From NCBI RefSeq assembly GCF_002234675.1, contig NC_019873.2:10565740-10629739 (forward strand): DNA of 64,000 nt, in the 5' to 3' direction. The position numbers were made by a program, and so were the translations under genes. Source of the stretch: Oryzias latipes (taxonomy: Eukaryota; Chordata; Actinopteri; Beloniformes; Adrianichthyidae). The notes beneath the pieces were generated by a model. The model did not search any database and was not told the origin of the DNA. It worked only from the letters and a program-made list of their open reading frames with translations. Shown piece by piece: positions 11,753 to 22,522 of the stretch (position 1 is the first letter of the stretch; each line of letters starts with the position of its first letter).

Positions 11753-12690
11753 GTGTATGAAGAGTCTACCCCTATGACTAAAAGTAATACGGCTGCATCA
11801 GCAAAAAGTTTTTCAGTAATATTACTGTATTTCATTACCGTAAAACAGACAGGGATACCCCCCCCCCCCCCCCCCCCCCCCCCAGGGTTACCTGTAATTG
11901 ATGGGATTCCAGGGAGCAGTTCAGACTCTGCTGCAAACCCAAGTGGCTTAGTCAAATGTAGGTATTTCACATAAGTTCTGCTGTTTTGATGTCCCTGGGC
12001 ATCAGTGTTTAAAGAAAATTAACACTCATTTAAATAAGGCATTGAAGTAATGACAAATGCATTCTAAATGTGTCATGCATTTTTATTTTAGATTTGATTT
12101 TATATTACTGCAGATGTATAATGTATACTGATTTTCCTTATTAAGTGTGAAAATACCCAATCTTATTGGTTTCATTGTATTGCAGATGCTGATGGTCAGT
12201 TTGTGTTACTGGACCCTCCTTACCATTACCACACTAACTTTAAGTGATTTTCTGTAGATCTTTGTTTGGTAGATCAAGCATCTTTACATTTTTACACTGT
12301 AGGATGAAGATGAAAAGACCACTGCTGTAACAGAAATTGACACCGTGAGATTCATTGAGGTATATGATGCCCCACCTCTTTATTTTTTTAAAATTGTCAT
12401 AATTTTACAGAATAATACTGGAGATGTAAAAGAAAATGAGGGTCAGTGTACCTCCACCATGAATTTTAGCAGTGAAAGAACATTTCTGCAGCTACAATTT
12501 CTCATGTTAATATTTGGTCTGTATTGAAAACGTCTAATTCTATGTGGAATTACTTTGTCTTAGTAGCTGCCTAGAGAGCTGTATAAGGTCCATATTCTAA
12601 GGGAGATTAGAAAATATGATCTTGAGATGGACCTCATACAACTTAATGCCAAAAAGACCAGCCTTAAAACTGGAGCACAAGCTTAAGGTG
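11753..12690 (+). pseudogene. Harbinger Myb/trihelix-like protein fragments
   Basis: The plus frame has a Pro-rich linker followed by LPVIDGIPGSSSDSAA. Farther on, after an intron-like gap, it has an acidic block (DEDEKTTAVTEIDT, about 12302) and a C-terminal helix reading LPRELYKVHILREIRKYDLE (about 12570-12625). This is the layout of the second ORF of vertebrate Harbinger elements, which binds transposon ends and helps the nuclease enter the nucleus. It is interrupted and not expected to be functional. Confidence 0.5.
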
Positions 12691-12899
12691 AGAAACAGTA
12701 TGTGAACATTTAATCTGTTGCTGAATGGAGTATAAAGCAATAAATCCCTTTTATTACAGCAAATATAAAAAAACAATCAGCCTTTGACTCTTGATTTTAT
12801 TAGAAATAATTTAGGCAAATCCTGTCCCGTACCACCCTGCCATCTCTTTGGTCAACGGGGTTTACTGAGGCTTGGCCGTCTTCATCAAGAGGTGGCGGG

Positions 12900-13589
12900 G
12901 CCCTCTCACCTCTCATCATGGCGACGTTGTGAAGAACACCTGTAGCTGTAATGTCACATGCCCTCTCTGGTGTGAACCTGAGCCCACATTGGTACTAAAA
13001 TCTTGCCTTCAGGATGCCGATGGTCATCTCCAACCTGACCCGGGTTCTGCTGTGGGCCAGATTGAATTGTGCCTGTGGTCCAGGCTGAGGTTCTGGGTAG
13101 GGGGTCATCAGATATGGCAGACAAGGATACCCCCTGTCCCCCAGCAAGTAACCATAGAAAATGTACTATAATGGCAGTTAAAGTGTATAATTTACATAAC
13201 ATTAAATGGATGACATTGTATAAAAAAAGAAAGTATGGCAAATTATACGCTGGTGAAATTTGGGACACAATGATGACTTCCTAAAAATTCTGAACAGATC
13301 CTAGTCATTTGGCTTCAATGTTTTTAATGAGGTGGGTGGCATCACACATTACATAGATAGTGGGGAAAAGTAATCAGTGTGATTTAAAAATTAAATTACC
13401 TGCACATTGATGCAATAGATTCCTATTAACAGTTTCTTCATTGACTGAAGGAATTTTAATAGGAAAGTGTGTTCCATCAAAGGACCCAATCACATTTGTG
13501 ATTAGAAATATGATTAGAAACATTAATGGATTAGGTTTATCTGCGCTTTTCCAGATGCTCAAAGCGCCTACAATGTGTCCATTTTTCAT
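12900..13589 (-). pseudogene. HARBI1-type transposase nuclease, broken
   Basis: The upper part (13589-13374) reads NVIGSFDGTHFPIKIPSVNE, the family block around the first catalytic aspartate (G-x-x-DGTH-x-PI). The lower part (about 13180-12954) gives a frame-shifted GDxGYPxxPYLMTP-type block followed by sequence matching the RVxxExxIGxLKxRF helix with the final acidic residue. The sequence between them is missing or frameshifted. The element is dead, but it shows that Harbinger transposition occurred in this lineage, relevant to the TAA-flanked MITE at 30.9 kb. Confidence 0.7.
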
Positions 13590-13599
13590 TCATTCCTCA

Positions 13600-13783
13600 T
13601 GTATACTTGGTGATGGTAGAGGCTTGGCTCGCATTCACGCATTCATTCTACGCATTCACACACCAGTGGAGCCACAGGGAGGGTGAAGTGTCTTGCCAAA
13701 GGACACAACGACAGTTGACTGGGGTTAGCAGGAATCGATCCGTTCAGAGCACAAGTTGCTATGGCAACATAATATACCCTGAA
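13600..13783. repeat. SINE-like fragment
   Basis: Contains GGTGAAGTGTCTTGCCAAAGG and a degenerate B-box-like GCAGGAATCGATCCG, typical of fish SINE-type repeats. Immediately precedes the tandem duplication. Confidence 0.35.
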
Positions 13784-13984
13784 ACATACCTCTGTTTTTG
13801 GAACCCAAAGCTGAGGTTTTCCGCTTCCTTTCCCTCAAATTTACAGAGGTACCTCCTATGACCTGCTTTCTGGAACAGGGCTCTGTAAAGCTACATGTTT
13901 ATTCTTTTTCACTTACTTGGTCTAAAACACTAAGTGAGCTGCTGAAGGGGTGGATGCACCGAAATCCATTTTATACATATTTCC

Positions 13985-14215
13985 TGAAGGGTGAAGTAAG
14001 CCCTTGTCCTGGCGGCCATGGTGCAGTGGAAGGGGGGTCGACCTCTGATCAGAATATTATAGGTTCAATTTCTGCTTTGCCCGCCAATGAATCAAAGTGT
14101 CCCATGGCAATAAACAGAACCCCACCTTTACTCTGGTGGTTAAAGGTTGATGCAAGTGTTTGGCAGTGGAGCTGCCATCAGTGTGTGAATGTGTGTGCGT
14201 TGGTAAAATTTATGT
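13985..14215 (+). mobile_element. tRNA-derived SINE-like repeat, unit A
   Basis: Reads TGGTGCAGTGG (A-box-like), then AGGTTCAATTTC (B-box-like), then a GTGTGTGAATGTGTGTG tail. The same repeat sits at the corresponding place in unit B (18405-18615), and a partial copy is near 60.4 kb. Confidence 0.5.
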
Positions 14216-14229
14216 CCAAACTTTAAGGG

Positions 14230-14887
14230 ATTCACAATTTTGAGCTTCTGTTTCTCTTCACTTCTTCTTTTCTTCCTCCGACACTTTTTGGACGCCAAAG
14301 ATTTGAATAGAAATGTCTGAAATGTTTATTTAGAAAGAAGTTTACATTTGTCGAATAATAGTAAGCTCATTTGTTACAACTCACACACAGCAACTGTTTT
14401 GCATCTTTTAAGCAGAAATGCAATTAAATTTAAAAGTGCATACAGGAAGGTCTCATGTAAAAGGCACAATCAGATGAAGGAAAACCCTTTACTTATTCTG
14501 GTTTCAGAGGTGGTAAAAGACAAGCTAAGTTAAAAACAAATCGTATCTACATGTTCCTGATTTGTTAAAATAAACATTTTTTTAACTTTTTTCTCCAAAA
14601 GTCCATTCCATAGGAGATGGTTGAAAACATATCAACAGAAGACACCAGGATCCTACAGAACCCAGGACATTCAAAAAAGAAAAAATACATCACTCAAATT
14701 CATAATTTGTGCACAAAATTATTACATTTTATAATTTGTGTGCACAAACGAGCACTTTGTGCAAAAATATAAGTATTTTGTGTGCACAAATTAGTATTTA
14801 CATATCAACTCCTATAACTAAATTGTGGCCAAAAAAATGCTGATTTGTGCCCTCAAAATACTAAAAATGATTTACGGCCAAAAAAAG
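14230..14887. other. 3' flank of Ig gene, unit A
   Basis: Conserved with 18650-19268. It contains several imperfect copies of an ATTTGTG(TG)CACAAA motif (about 14700-14880). No gene. Confidence 0.5.
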
Positions 14888-15637
14888 CTAATTTGTGGGC
14901 ACCAAATGCCTTTTATTAATTAAATCATACAATGCAACTGCAAGACCACTGATGATGATGATGACTGTGACAACAATCCTGGCCACCACGGACGGCACCA
15001 AACCCACGGAAGAGCTCGTCTCCTTGTAGAAAGGGTTCTTCGTGGCCGGGCTTTCCTCGTCACTCACAGAGTTCTTGACTTTGCAGAAGAACTCTTTAAT
15101 CGTCTGCATGTCCGCGTCGTTCTTTATCTCCTTTCTCTTCGCTGATTCTTTCCAGTCTCCGTCGTCTTCTTTCCAGAAGTAGCGGACGGTTCCGGCACCG
15201 GTAACATCTCCTTGACAGTCCACCGTACAGTTGGTAGAGGTTTCGCTGCACGCCAAAGGTGGTACCACAACCGTTGGGGCAGTAACTCGTTTGATGATTT
15301 TTACTTGATATCCGACATTTTGGATCACATTGTTGATCTCAACGTAGTATTTTCCAGCGTCTTTCTCGGTTAGCTTGATTATCGATAATTCTCCAGTTTT
15401 AAAGTTCAAGCTGATTCTAACCTCATTCGGTGGGTAGTAGTCCGGCTTAGAGTCGCTGGTGAGCTGCTCCGCTAACAGATTGTCGTCGTGCTTCCATGTT
15501 ATGCTGGTGATCGAGGACGTCAAGGCCGCAGGCTTCAGCGTTAAATTTCCACCAAGAGTGAACTCCTTGTTTTGAAGCTCGGTTTTAACGAATCCCAGGA
15601 CCACAGTCAGAACACACAGAGCGACCAAGGAACCCAT
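14888..15637 (-). CDS. CD2/CD48-like Ig-superfamily receptor, intronless (paralog A)
   Basis: One uninterrupted frame of 249 aa from the Met of MGSLVALCVLTVVLG, chosen because it begins a good signal peptide; an in-frame basic extension upstream to 15763 is probably 5' UTR. Domain 1 (about residues 20-120) is an Ig V-type fold ending in EKDAGKYYVEI and has no canonical cysteine pair, as in domain 1 of CD2-family proteins. Domain 2 (about 127-205) is C2-like with several cysteines (LACSETSTNC...DCQG...EFFCKV) and N-glycosylation sites. A hydrophobic membrane segment (LVPSVVARIVVTVIIIISG) and a short tail follow. CD2/SLAM-type receptors mediate leukocyte adhesion and signalling. Family genes normally split signal, Ig and membrane parts into separate exons, so the absence of introns is unusual. 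The tail has no obvious ITSM. Confidence 0.75.
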   Translation of the reverse strand: MGSLVALCVLTVVLGFVKTELQNKEFTLGGNLTLKPAALTSSITSITWKHDDNLLAEQLTSDSKPDYYPPNEVRISLNFKTGELSIIKLTEKDAGKYYVEINNVIQNVGYQVKIIKRVTAPTVVVPPLACSETSTNCTVDCQGDVTGAGTVRYFWKEDDGDWKESAKRKEIKNDADMQTIKEFFCKVKNSVSDEESPATKNPFYKETSSSVGLVPSVVARIVVTVIIIISGLAVALYDLINKRHLVPTN

Positions 15638-16449
15638 GGCTACGGAACCGTGTCGATAGTCTTCTGGTGTTTCAAAGAAATCTTTGGATGTATACAATTT
15701 CCGCTTCAGCTTCTTCTTCTTTATTTTTTTGTCTCTTTTGAGGCTTTCATGTACAAACCACATCCTTTCTGTTCTGCTAAATTATTTTTTGAAGGTTTAG
15801 AAAAATGCGTAAAAAACAAAACAGACAGAGTCAAGACAAAATGATTCTTAAATATGTTGTGCAATAAAGACAAAGAACAGAGGAAAACAATGAAAGGAAG
15901 ATGCTTTAAAGAATCGAACACAAAAACACGGAAAAAGATCAGACACAACAGAAAAACTCTGCAGCTAGACTGTCCAGGACCTGGGGATTTCCAGGTGTTT
16001 AGTTGGTTAACCGCAGTAAAAACCTCATGTTTCTTGATTAGACTTGACACTACAGAGGCGTGTTAATAGTCTCGTCAGAGGAAGTTAGTCTGCTGTCTGT
16101 CTTTAATAAACTTTGAGCTACAGATTTTGTCTTCGTGAAGGTGCAGCATACTATGATGACATTTATCAGTCAATCAAGTTTGGTTCTTCTGACTGTCAGT
16201 AATGGCGTAGTTCACCTTGACTTTACTGTCAGAGCTGCTCTATTTGTACATACATTATTATTTAGCAATTCATTATAAACAGTCCATCTGGGGTTTTAAG
16301 TCCAGGCCTTAGCTTTCTTCATACTGTTTTGTTCTTCTTACAATTCAGTTCCACATAATCAATTTCATTGAGATACATTCTTAGTCTGTTTTAATATGCA
16401 ACATAAGAAATCTACTCTGTTGTTTTACTTATTCCCAGTTTAATAATTG

Positions 16450-17455
16450 TCAGTTCAAACCTGAAATTATGATCAAATTTACCAACAAGAAGCTCAAAGT
16501 GGATATCCTGAATCAAGCCAAGAAACTGAAAGGCACTGGACCAAAACGAGGATCTAACAAAGACTCAAGCTGAAAGTGCTCGGAAAAGCCGGATCCCGAA
16601 GAAGCAAAACAAAATTCAAGCGAAACAGAAAAGTGTTTCTAACTTAAATGGACCACCAGGGACAAGCTAAAGTGATGCTGGGGAGAAACAATAATAAAGA
16701 ACAATAGCAATGACTGACATGTCGCTCATTCATGTTTTGTTTGATTTACGTCTCTTCCCTTTTTTGAGAAACTTCGTTCCATTTGTTGCTCGTTATATTA
16801 GCCTCGGCTTGTTGTTCAATGACAAATTTAATTTAATCTCAAACATTTTCAAGAGTTAGCTGTATGGAGCACAGCATTTTTGATTTTGATTGCAATATGG
16901 ATCCAGAGCTTGATGTTTTTCATCATATAAAAGATTCTTGGAGATATAATGCAGATGAACAAATCCATGGTGGTATTATTTATACGTCTTTGTATTGATC
17001 ATTTTCATTGATTCATGTCAACCCTCAAAGTTTAAATAGGAACTTTGCCAAAATCAATGATTGTTTGGACGCATTTAAAAATAAATTTAAGTTAATTGCG
17101 TTATCCGAGACATAGATTTACGGTTGGAAAGTGATTGACTTAAATATAAATGGATTTGAATCTTAGCAACAGAGTGAATAGATGTCGAGTTATTTACGTG
17201 GAGAGTGACTTAAAGGGTAGATCAGTGGAAGGATTGACTTCTGTAATTGATGACCTAATGGAGAGTTCTCCCAGAAATAGAATTCCAAGAAAGGTAAAAA
17301 TAGTACTGCTATGTAGGAAACCATGTTCGAATGTGGAAACCTTCACAGACAGTTTCGAAAACCTTTTAAATGGATTCAATGAAAATAAAACACTAATTAT
17401 CTGTGGGGATTCTAGTATGGATCTATCAAAAATAAGTCTTAATGAACAATCTTAA
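16450..17455 (+). mobile_element. LINE remnant in unit A (ORF1 end and endonuclease)
   Basis: The plus strand gives an ORF1 C-terminal block (IKFTNKKLKVDILNQAKKL at about 16480), a degenerate endonuclease start (about 16870-17150), and an endonuclease segment (NVETFTDSFENLLNG, then TLIICGDSSMDLSKI; the usual GDSN reads GDSS). Frames are broken. The copy in unit B is split by the Gypsy element, and its other half begins at 36,668. Confidence 0.65.
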
Positions 17456-17608
17456 GACATACCTCTGTTTTTAGAACCGAAAGCTGAGGTTTTCCGCTTC
17501 CTTCCTCTCAAACTTACTGAGGCACTTCCCTTAACCTTCTTTCTGGAACAGGGCTCTGTAAAGCTACATGTTTTTTCTGTATTAGTTATTTGGTCTAAAA
17601 CACTAAGT

Positions 17609-18035
17609 CTGTTCATTTTAATCATTGCAAGTATTTTGCAATCTGCATTCACTTTAGTTGTCTATAGTTTTGTATATAAATTTATAGTTTTTATTCTTCT
17701 TTATTGTTCTTTACAGTTGTTTGCTTGTAACTAGGGCTGCCAGTCAACACAGCTCCATGTTGGCTCACTTGTGTTTGTTTCATCCTTCTGTATTAACCTT
17801 ATTTGATGGTCATGGACTATTTATACACCATAAGTGTTGTGGTATGCCAGCTGCTCTTTTTTGTTGTTGACTATTTTCTACCACTTCTGGGTCTGAAGGG
17901 TTTGCTGTTGCAATGATCCGCTGTTGTCGCTTGGCAACAACAAAAAATACCCCGATCAACGATCCCAGGAGAAGCTGAGCTCGAGGTCCTTCAGAGTTTG
18001 CAAGAGGTTTTAATTATGGTATTGTTCTATCTGCA
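17609..18035. other. Unit-B-specific insert, left part, no gene
   Basis: Absent from unit A at the corresponding place. AT-rich; no recognisable coding content before the SINE that follows. Confidence 0.4.
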
Positions 18036-18280
18036 GGTGGCACAGTAGGGTAGTTATTAGTAGTCTTGCCTCACAGAGAGAAGGTCCTGGTTCAAATCCC
18101 AGCTGGATTCATTCTGTGCATGTTCTCATGTATGTGTTGGTTTTCTCTGAGACCACTAAAAATCAAAAGCCCGATTTATAGATTCTTTGAATTGTTCCTG
18201 AGTGTGTGGTCCTGCAAAAGACTGATCTGTTCATGGTGTACCCTGCCTTTGCTCAACAGTAACTGGGTTGGCTCCAAAAA
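18036..18280 (+). mobile_element. tRNA-derived SINE
   Basis: Starts GGTGGCACAGTAGG...AGTAGTCTTGCCTCAC with a B box (GGTTCAAATCCCAG). It then has the long body familiar from teleost tRNA-SINEs (TGCATGTTCTCATG..., GTGTACCCTGCC). Present only in unit B. Confidence 0.65.
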
Positions 18281-18404
18281 CCTCATGACTTCAAAAAGGG
18301 ATTCAGCAGATAATGGTTGGACTGCTCTATCGAGTGAACCTCTGAAGGGGTGGATGCACCCAAATCCATTTTATACATATTTCCTGAAGGGTGAAGTAAG
18401 CCCT

Positions 18405-18615
18405 TGTCCTGGCGGCTATGGTGCAGTGGTAGGGGCGGTCGACCTCTGATCAGAAGATTATGGGTTCAATTCCCAACTAGCCCGCCAATGTGTCCAAGTT
18501 TCTCTTGGCAAGACGCTGAGCCCTACCTTTCCTCTGGTGGTTATAAGTTGATGCAAGTGTTTGGCAGTGGAGCTGCCATCAGTGTGTGAATGTGTGTGCG
18601 TGGGTGAACTTTATA
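18405..18615 (+). mobile_element. tRNA-derived SINE-like repeat, unit B
   Basis: Counterpart of 13985-14215, better preserved: TGGTGCAGTGGTAGGGGCGG then GGGTTCAATTCCCAA, then the GTGTGTGAATGTG tail. Confidence 0.5.
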
Positions 18616-18649
18616 TCCAAACTTTAAAGGATTCACTATTTTCAGCTTC

Positions 18650-19268
18650 TGTTTCTTTTCACTTCTTTTTTTCTTCCTCCGACACTTTTTGGACGCCAAA
18701 GATTTGAATAGAAATGTCTGAAATGTTTATTTAGAAAGAAGTTTACATTTGTTGAATAGTAATGGGCTCATTTATTAAAACACACACACAGCAATTGTTT
18801 TGCACCGCTGCACCACAAATTAAATCTAACAGTGGATTTAGGATGGTCTCATGTAAAAGGCACAATCAGACGAAGGAAAACCCTTTACTTATTCTGGTTT
18901 CAGAGGTGGTAAAAGACAAGCTAAGTTAAAAACAAATCGTATCTACATGTTTCTGATTTGTTAAAATAAACATTTTTTAACTTTTTTCTCCAAAAGTCCA
19001 TTCCATGGGAGATGGTTGAAAACATATCAACAGAAGACACCAGGATCCTACAGAACCCAGGACATTAAAAAAAGAAAAATACAGTACTCAAAATTCATAA
19101 TTTGTGCACAAAATTATTGCATTTTATAATTTGTGTGCACAAATGAGCACTTTGTGCAAAAATATAAGTATCTTGTGTGCACAAATTAGTATTTACATAT
19201 CAACTCCTATAACTAAATTGTGGCCAAAAATATGCAAATTTGTAACCTCAAAGTACTAAAACCTTTTA
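18650..19268. other. 3' flank of Ig gene, unit B
   Basis: Nearly the same as 14230-14887, including the CACAAA-type repeated motif. No gene. Confidence 0.5.
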
Positions 19269-19970
19269 TTAATTAAGACATACAATGATGATGATGATGA
19301 TGATGATGGCTGTGACGACAATCCTGGCCACCTTGCCCACAGAAGAGCTCGGCTCCTTGTAGAAAGGGTTCTTCGTGGCCGGGCTTTCTTCGTCACTCAC
19401 AGAGTTCTTGACTTTGCAAAAGAACTCTTTAATCGTCTGAGTGTCCGCGTCGTTCTTTATCTCCTTTTTCTTCGCTGACTCTTTCCAGTCTCCGTCGTCT
19501 TCTTTCCAGAAGTAGCGGACGGTTCCGGCACCGGTAACATCTCCTTGACAGTCCACCGTACAGTTGGGTGTGGTTTCGTTGCACGCCAAAGGTTGCACCA
19601 CAGCCGTTGGGACAGGAACTGGTTTGATGATTTTTACTTGATATCCGACATTTTGGATCACATTGTTGATCTCAACGTTGTATTTTCCAGCGTCTTTCTC
19701 GGTTAGCTTGATTATCGATAATTCTCCAGTTTTAAAGTTCAGGCTGAATCTGACCTCATTCGGTGGGAAGTAGTCCGGCTTAGAGTCGCTGGTGAGCTGC
19801 TCCGCTAACAGATTGTCGTCGTGCTTCCATGTTATGCTGGTGATCGAGGACGTCAAGGCCGCAGGCTTCAGCGTTAAAGTGCCGCCAAGAGCGAACTCCT
19901 TGTTTTGAAGCTCGGTTTTAACGAATCCCAGGACCACAGTCAGAACACACAGAGCGACCAAGGAACCCAT
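19269..19970 (-). CDS. CD2/CD48-like Ig-superfamily receptor, intronless (paralog B)
   Basis: 233 aa, one exon, start Met as in paralog A. It has the same architecture: signal peptide, V-type domain without the disulfide pair (EKDAGKYNVEI), Cys-rich C2-type domain (LACNETTPNCTVDCQG...EFFCKV) and juxtamembrane NSVSDEESPATKNPFYK. It differs from A at scattered positions. It has a shorter C-terminus that ends in a run of about nine isoleucines and then VCLN, so almost no cytoplasmic tail. The Ile run is encoded by an ATC repeat (about 19287-19308). The protein should be surface-anchored without its own signalling motif. Gene or expressed retrogene cannot be decided from sequence. Confidence 0.75.
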   Translation of the reverse strand: MGSLVALCVLTVVLGFVKTELQNKEFALGGTLTLKPAALTSSITSITWKHDDNLLAEQLTSDSKPDYFPPNEVRFSLNFKTGELSIIKLTEKDAGKYNVEINNVIQNVGYQVKIIKPVPVPTAVVQPLACNETTPNCTVDCQGDVTGAGTVRYFWKEDDGDWKESAKKKEIKNDADTQTIKEFFCKVKNSVSDEESPATKNPFYKEPSSSVGKVARIVVTAIIIIIIIIVCLN

Positions 19971-20544
19971 GGCTACGGAACCGCGTCGATAGTCTTCTGG
20001 TGTTTCAAAGAAATCACTGAATGTATACAATTTCCGCTTCAGCTTCTTCCTCTTTCTTTTTTTTCTTTTTGCGGTTTTCATGTACAAACCAAACCTTCTT
20101 GTTCCTCTAAATTCTTTTTCAAAGGTTTAGAAATATGCAGAAAAAACAAAACAGACCGACTCAAAACAAAATTATTCTTAAAATATGTTGTGCAATAAAG
20201 ACAAATAGAGAGAATTAAAAAAAAGGTGCTTAAAAGAAGAGATTACAAAAACACGGCAATCAGAGACATCATCAAAACACAACAGACATACTCTGCAGCT
20301 AGACTGTCCAGGACCTGGGGATTTCCAGGTGTTTAGTTGGTTAACCGCAGTAAAAACCTCAAGTTTCTTGATTAGACTTGACACTACAAAGGCGTGTTAA
20401 TAGTCTGGTCAGAGGAAGTTAGTCTGCTGTACGTCTAAAATAAGCTTTCAGCTTCAGTTTTCTACTGCATGAAGGGGCAGGGTACTATGATGAGCTTTAA
20501 CAGTCAATCGAGTTTGGTTCTTCTGACTATAAGCAATGGCGTAA

Positions 20545-20812
20545 TTGCACTTTACAAATATTTTTTGATTTTCTATTATCATATTTTTCATATTTATGTA
20601 TATATATAGATTTTTTAAAATTATTATATTTATTTTTCTGACGTCTCTCATGTTCTGTGGGATGGGGTGGGAGTGGGGTTCAGCTATGTGTTTGTCTTGT
20701 TTACAAAAAAAAAAAAAGAGCATTGTTTGTATAGTGCCTGACATGTGACCTTGTTTTTGTACATGTTCTGTACTCCTGTTGCTCAATAAAAAAAATAAAA
20801 AAAATAAAAAAA
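20545..20812 (+). mobile_element. LINE 3' tail with target-site duplication
   Basis: An insert present in unit B only. It ends in CTCAATAAAAAAAATAAAAAA and is bracketed by AATGGCGTA on both sides (20536 and 20815). Unit A has the single uninterrupted AATGGCGTAGTTCAC. This is a recent truncated LINE insertion. Confidence 0.7.
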
Positions 20813-20911
20813 GTAATGGCGTAGTTCACAATTGACTTTACTTTTAGAGCTGCTCTATTTGTACATACATTATTATTTAGCAATTGAATTTGAATTGATC
20901 AAATTTACCAA

Positions 20912-21100
20912 TGCAGTGGGGCTGAGGCGATCCTGGAGGCAGCCGCCCTCATGCAGTGTTAGAGTGCGGTCCAACTGTCTGAGTTTATTTTAACCTTTTT
21001 AATGGAACTTGTGTCAAGTTTTCAATAAATTGTATATTTTTAACCACTATCAAATCCAGTCTCCATTTGGTGTGCAAATGTAAGAGGGCATTTGGTCACA
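20912..21100 (+). repeat. Gypsy left terminal repeat (189 bp)
   Basis: Begins TGCAGTGGGG, ends GGTCACA and contains a TCAATAAATTG polyadenylation-type signal. It differs from 36479-36667 at about eight positions by eye. It may be the whole LTR or only the R-U5 end of a longer LTR. Confidence 0.75.
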
Positions 21101-21953
21101 AAGTTACTGTGCCCCTGAAGTGCAAACCATTCAACAAATCACTCGATACAAAAACATTTTTAAGATCACAGCAACAATTTAAAAAGCAGTATTACATTTT
21201 AGAAAACAAAACAAAATTTCAGGAACCAAAGCTTAAAAAAGAAAAAAACATTTCAGAAAACAAAATTCATTTCCAGAAAAGAAAAGAAATTAAAAAATGA
21301 AAACATTTCAGAAAACAAAATTAATTTCCAGAAAACAAAATGAAATACAAAAAAATGAAAACATTTCAGGAAAAAATGAAATATTAAAAAATGAAAAACA
21401 TTTCAGAACACAAAATTAATTTCCAGAAAACAAAACGAAATCTTCAAAAATGAAAAACATTTCCAAACCGGAAGAGGCAGGTACTATGGGAGAACGCTGA
21501 TTGGATGATGATGTTTGTCAATCATTTGAACTGAAAAGTATTTTAAATGAAGCGATGCCGGATTTTATCGTCCAAACAACAATGTACCATAATAATCCAC
21601 ATATTTCCCATTTACATATTAAATCAAAAATGTAGCAAACGGATAATGAAGGTTTAAATTATTTTTTGAATATTTCGTCTGAAGCAGAACTTTTCACCCG
21701 GAAGTAGTTTGTGTGGATGACGTCCGTTCTGCAGGTAAACAATGAAAGGGAAGGATGATAAAACGTTAACTTAAACGTTAATCTTTGAATATTTACTATT
21801 ATCTATTATTTCACAGAGTTTGTACCAACTGGAAACCTGTGAATTGCCGTGCCTAAAACTGCGCATTCCCGTCTCTGAGAACGAGCGCGCAGTTGCGGGG
21901 ACAGGATTTAGAGGAAGAAAGCAGAGAGTGGGGTGGGGGTGGGGGGTTGTGGG

Positions 21954-22284
21954 TGTTAGAGTTAAATAATTATCATTTGCTTGCACACTATAATCTCTAT
22001 AAAATGTTAGTCTCATTTCTATCTTTCAGTAAGAAAACAATGACTTGAAAAGCTCTGATTATACGAGAATATGATGTTCCTGTTGTTTCTGATTAAATGA
22101 CCCACATTCATGTCTGCAACCTTCAGTTTTCAATAAAAGAAGGCTCCATGCACTAGGATGGCGGAACTCCTCTGTGACAGTTCGCGCTGTCACAGACCGA
22201 TTCTCCTTCTGCAGAAGTCTAGCAAAAGTTCTCATCTCCTGTGTGGTTCTTCTCTTTATTAAGGAAAAAGTCAGAACCCTGACA
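21954..22284 (+). repeat. ERV 5' LTR
   Basis: 331 bp, TG...CA. Contains CTATAAAATG (possible TATA, about 22001) and CAATAAAAG (about 22131) before the R/U5 part. Flanked on the left by GTGGG. Confidence 0.9.
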
Positions 22285-22287
22285 TCT

Positions 22288-22305
22288 TGGTGCCGTGACC
22301 CGGAT
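22288..22305 (+). promoter_or_regulatory. ERV primer-binding site, tRNA-His type
   Basis: TGGTGCCGTGACCCGGAT lies three bases after the LTR. It matches the tRNA-His primer site known from HERV-H-like elements except for one base. Confidence 0.65.
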
Positions 22306-22522
22306 CTCAACATACCCACCGGTGGTGGACTGAGGATGACGCGCTGAAGCCGTGATCACGCCCGGACAATATAGGCTGTCCGGAAGAAAGTCCCGGGAGG
22401 TGAATTCTTCGCCGGGCCAGCGTCATAGGTCTAACCCTCATCTGCCAGCGGTGGCTTGACGAGATCCGACCGGAAGTGATGAACCACAGGACTGAGTGAG
22501 TTTTGCATACGATCACAGTGTT

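Larger units (their letters stand above)
11700..13600. mobile_element. PIF/Harbinger DNA transposon remnant
   Basis: Two converging decayed frames form the standard Harbinger pair: a Myb/trihelix-like DNA-binding protein on plus (about 11.75-12.69 kb) and a HARBI1-type nuclease on minus (about 13.59-12.90 kb). A poly-C tract lies at about 11861-11883. Terminal repeats were not located with confidence. Confidence 0.7.
13784..17456. repeat. Tandem duplication unit A (about 3.67 kb)
   Basis: From ACATACCTCTG at 13784 the sequence repeats at 17457 and continues in the same order: 3' flank, SINE, Ig gene, LINE remnant. The unit ends within LINE ORF2 (AACAATCTT at 17453), where the joint to unit B lies. 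Confidence 0.8.
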
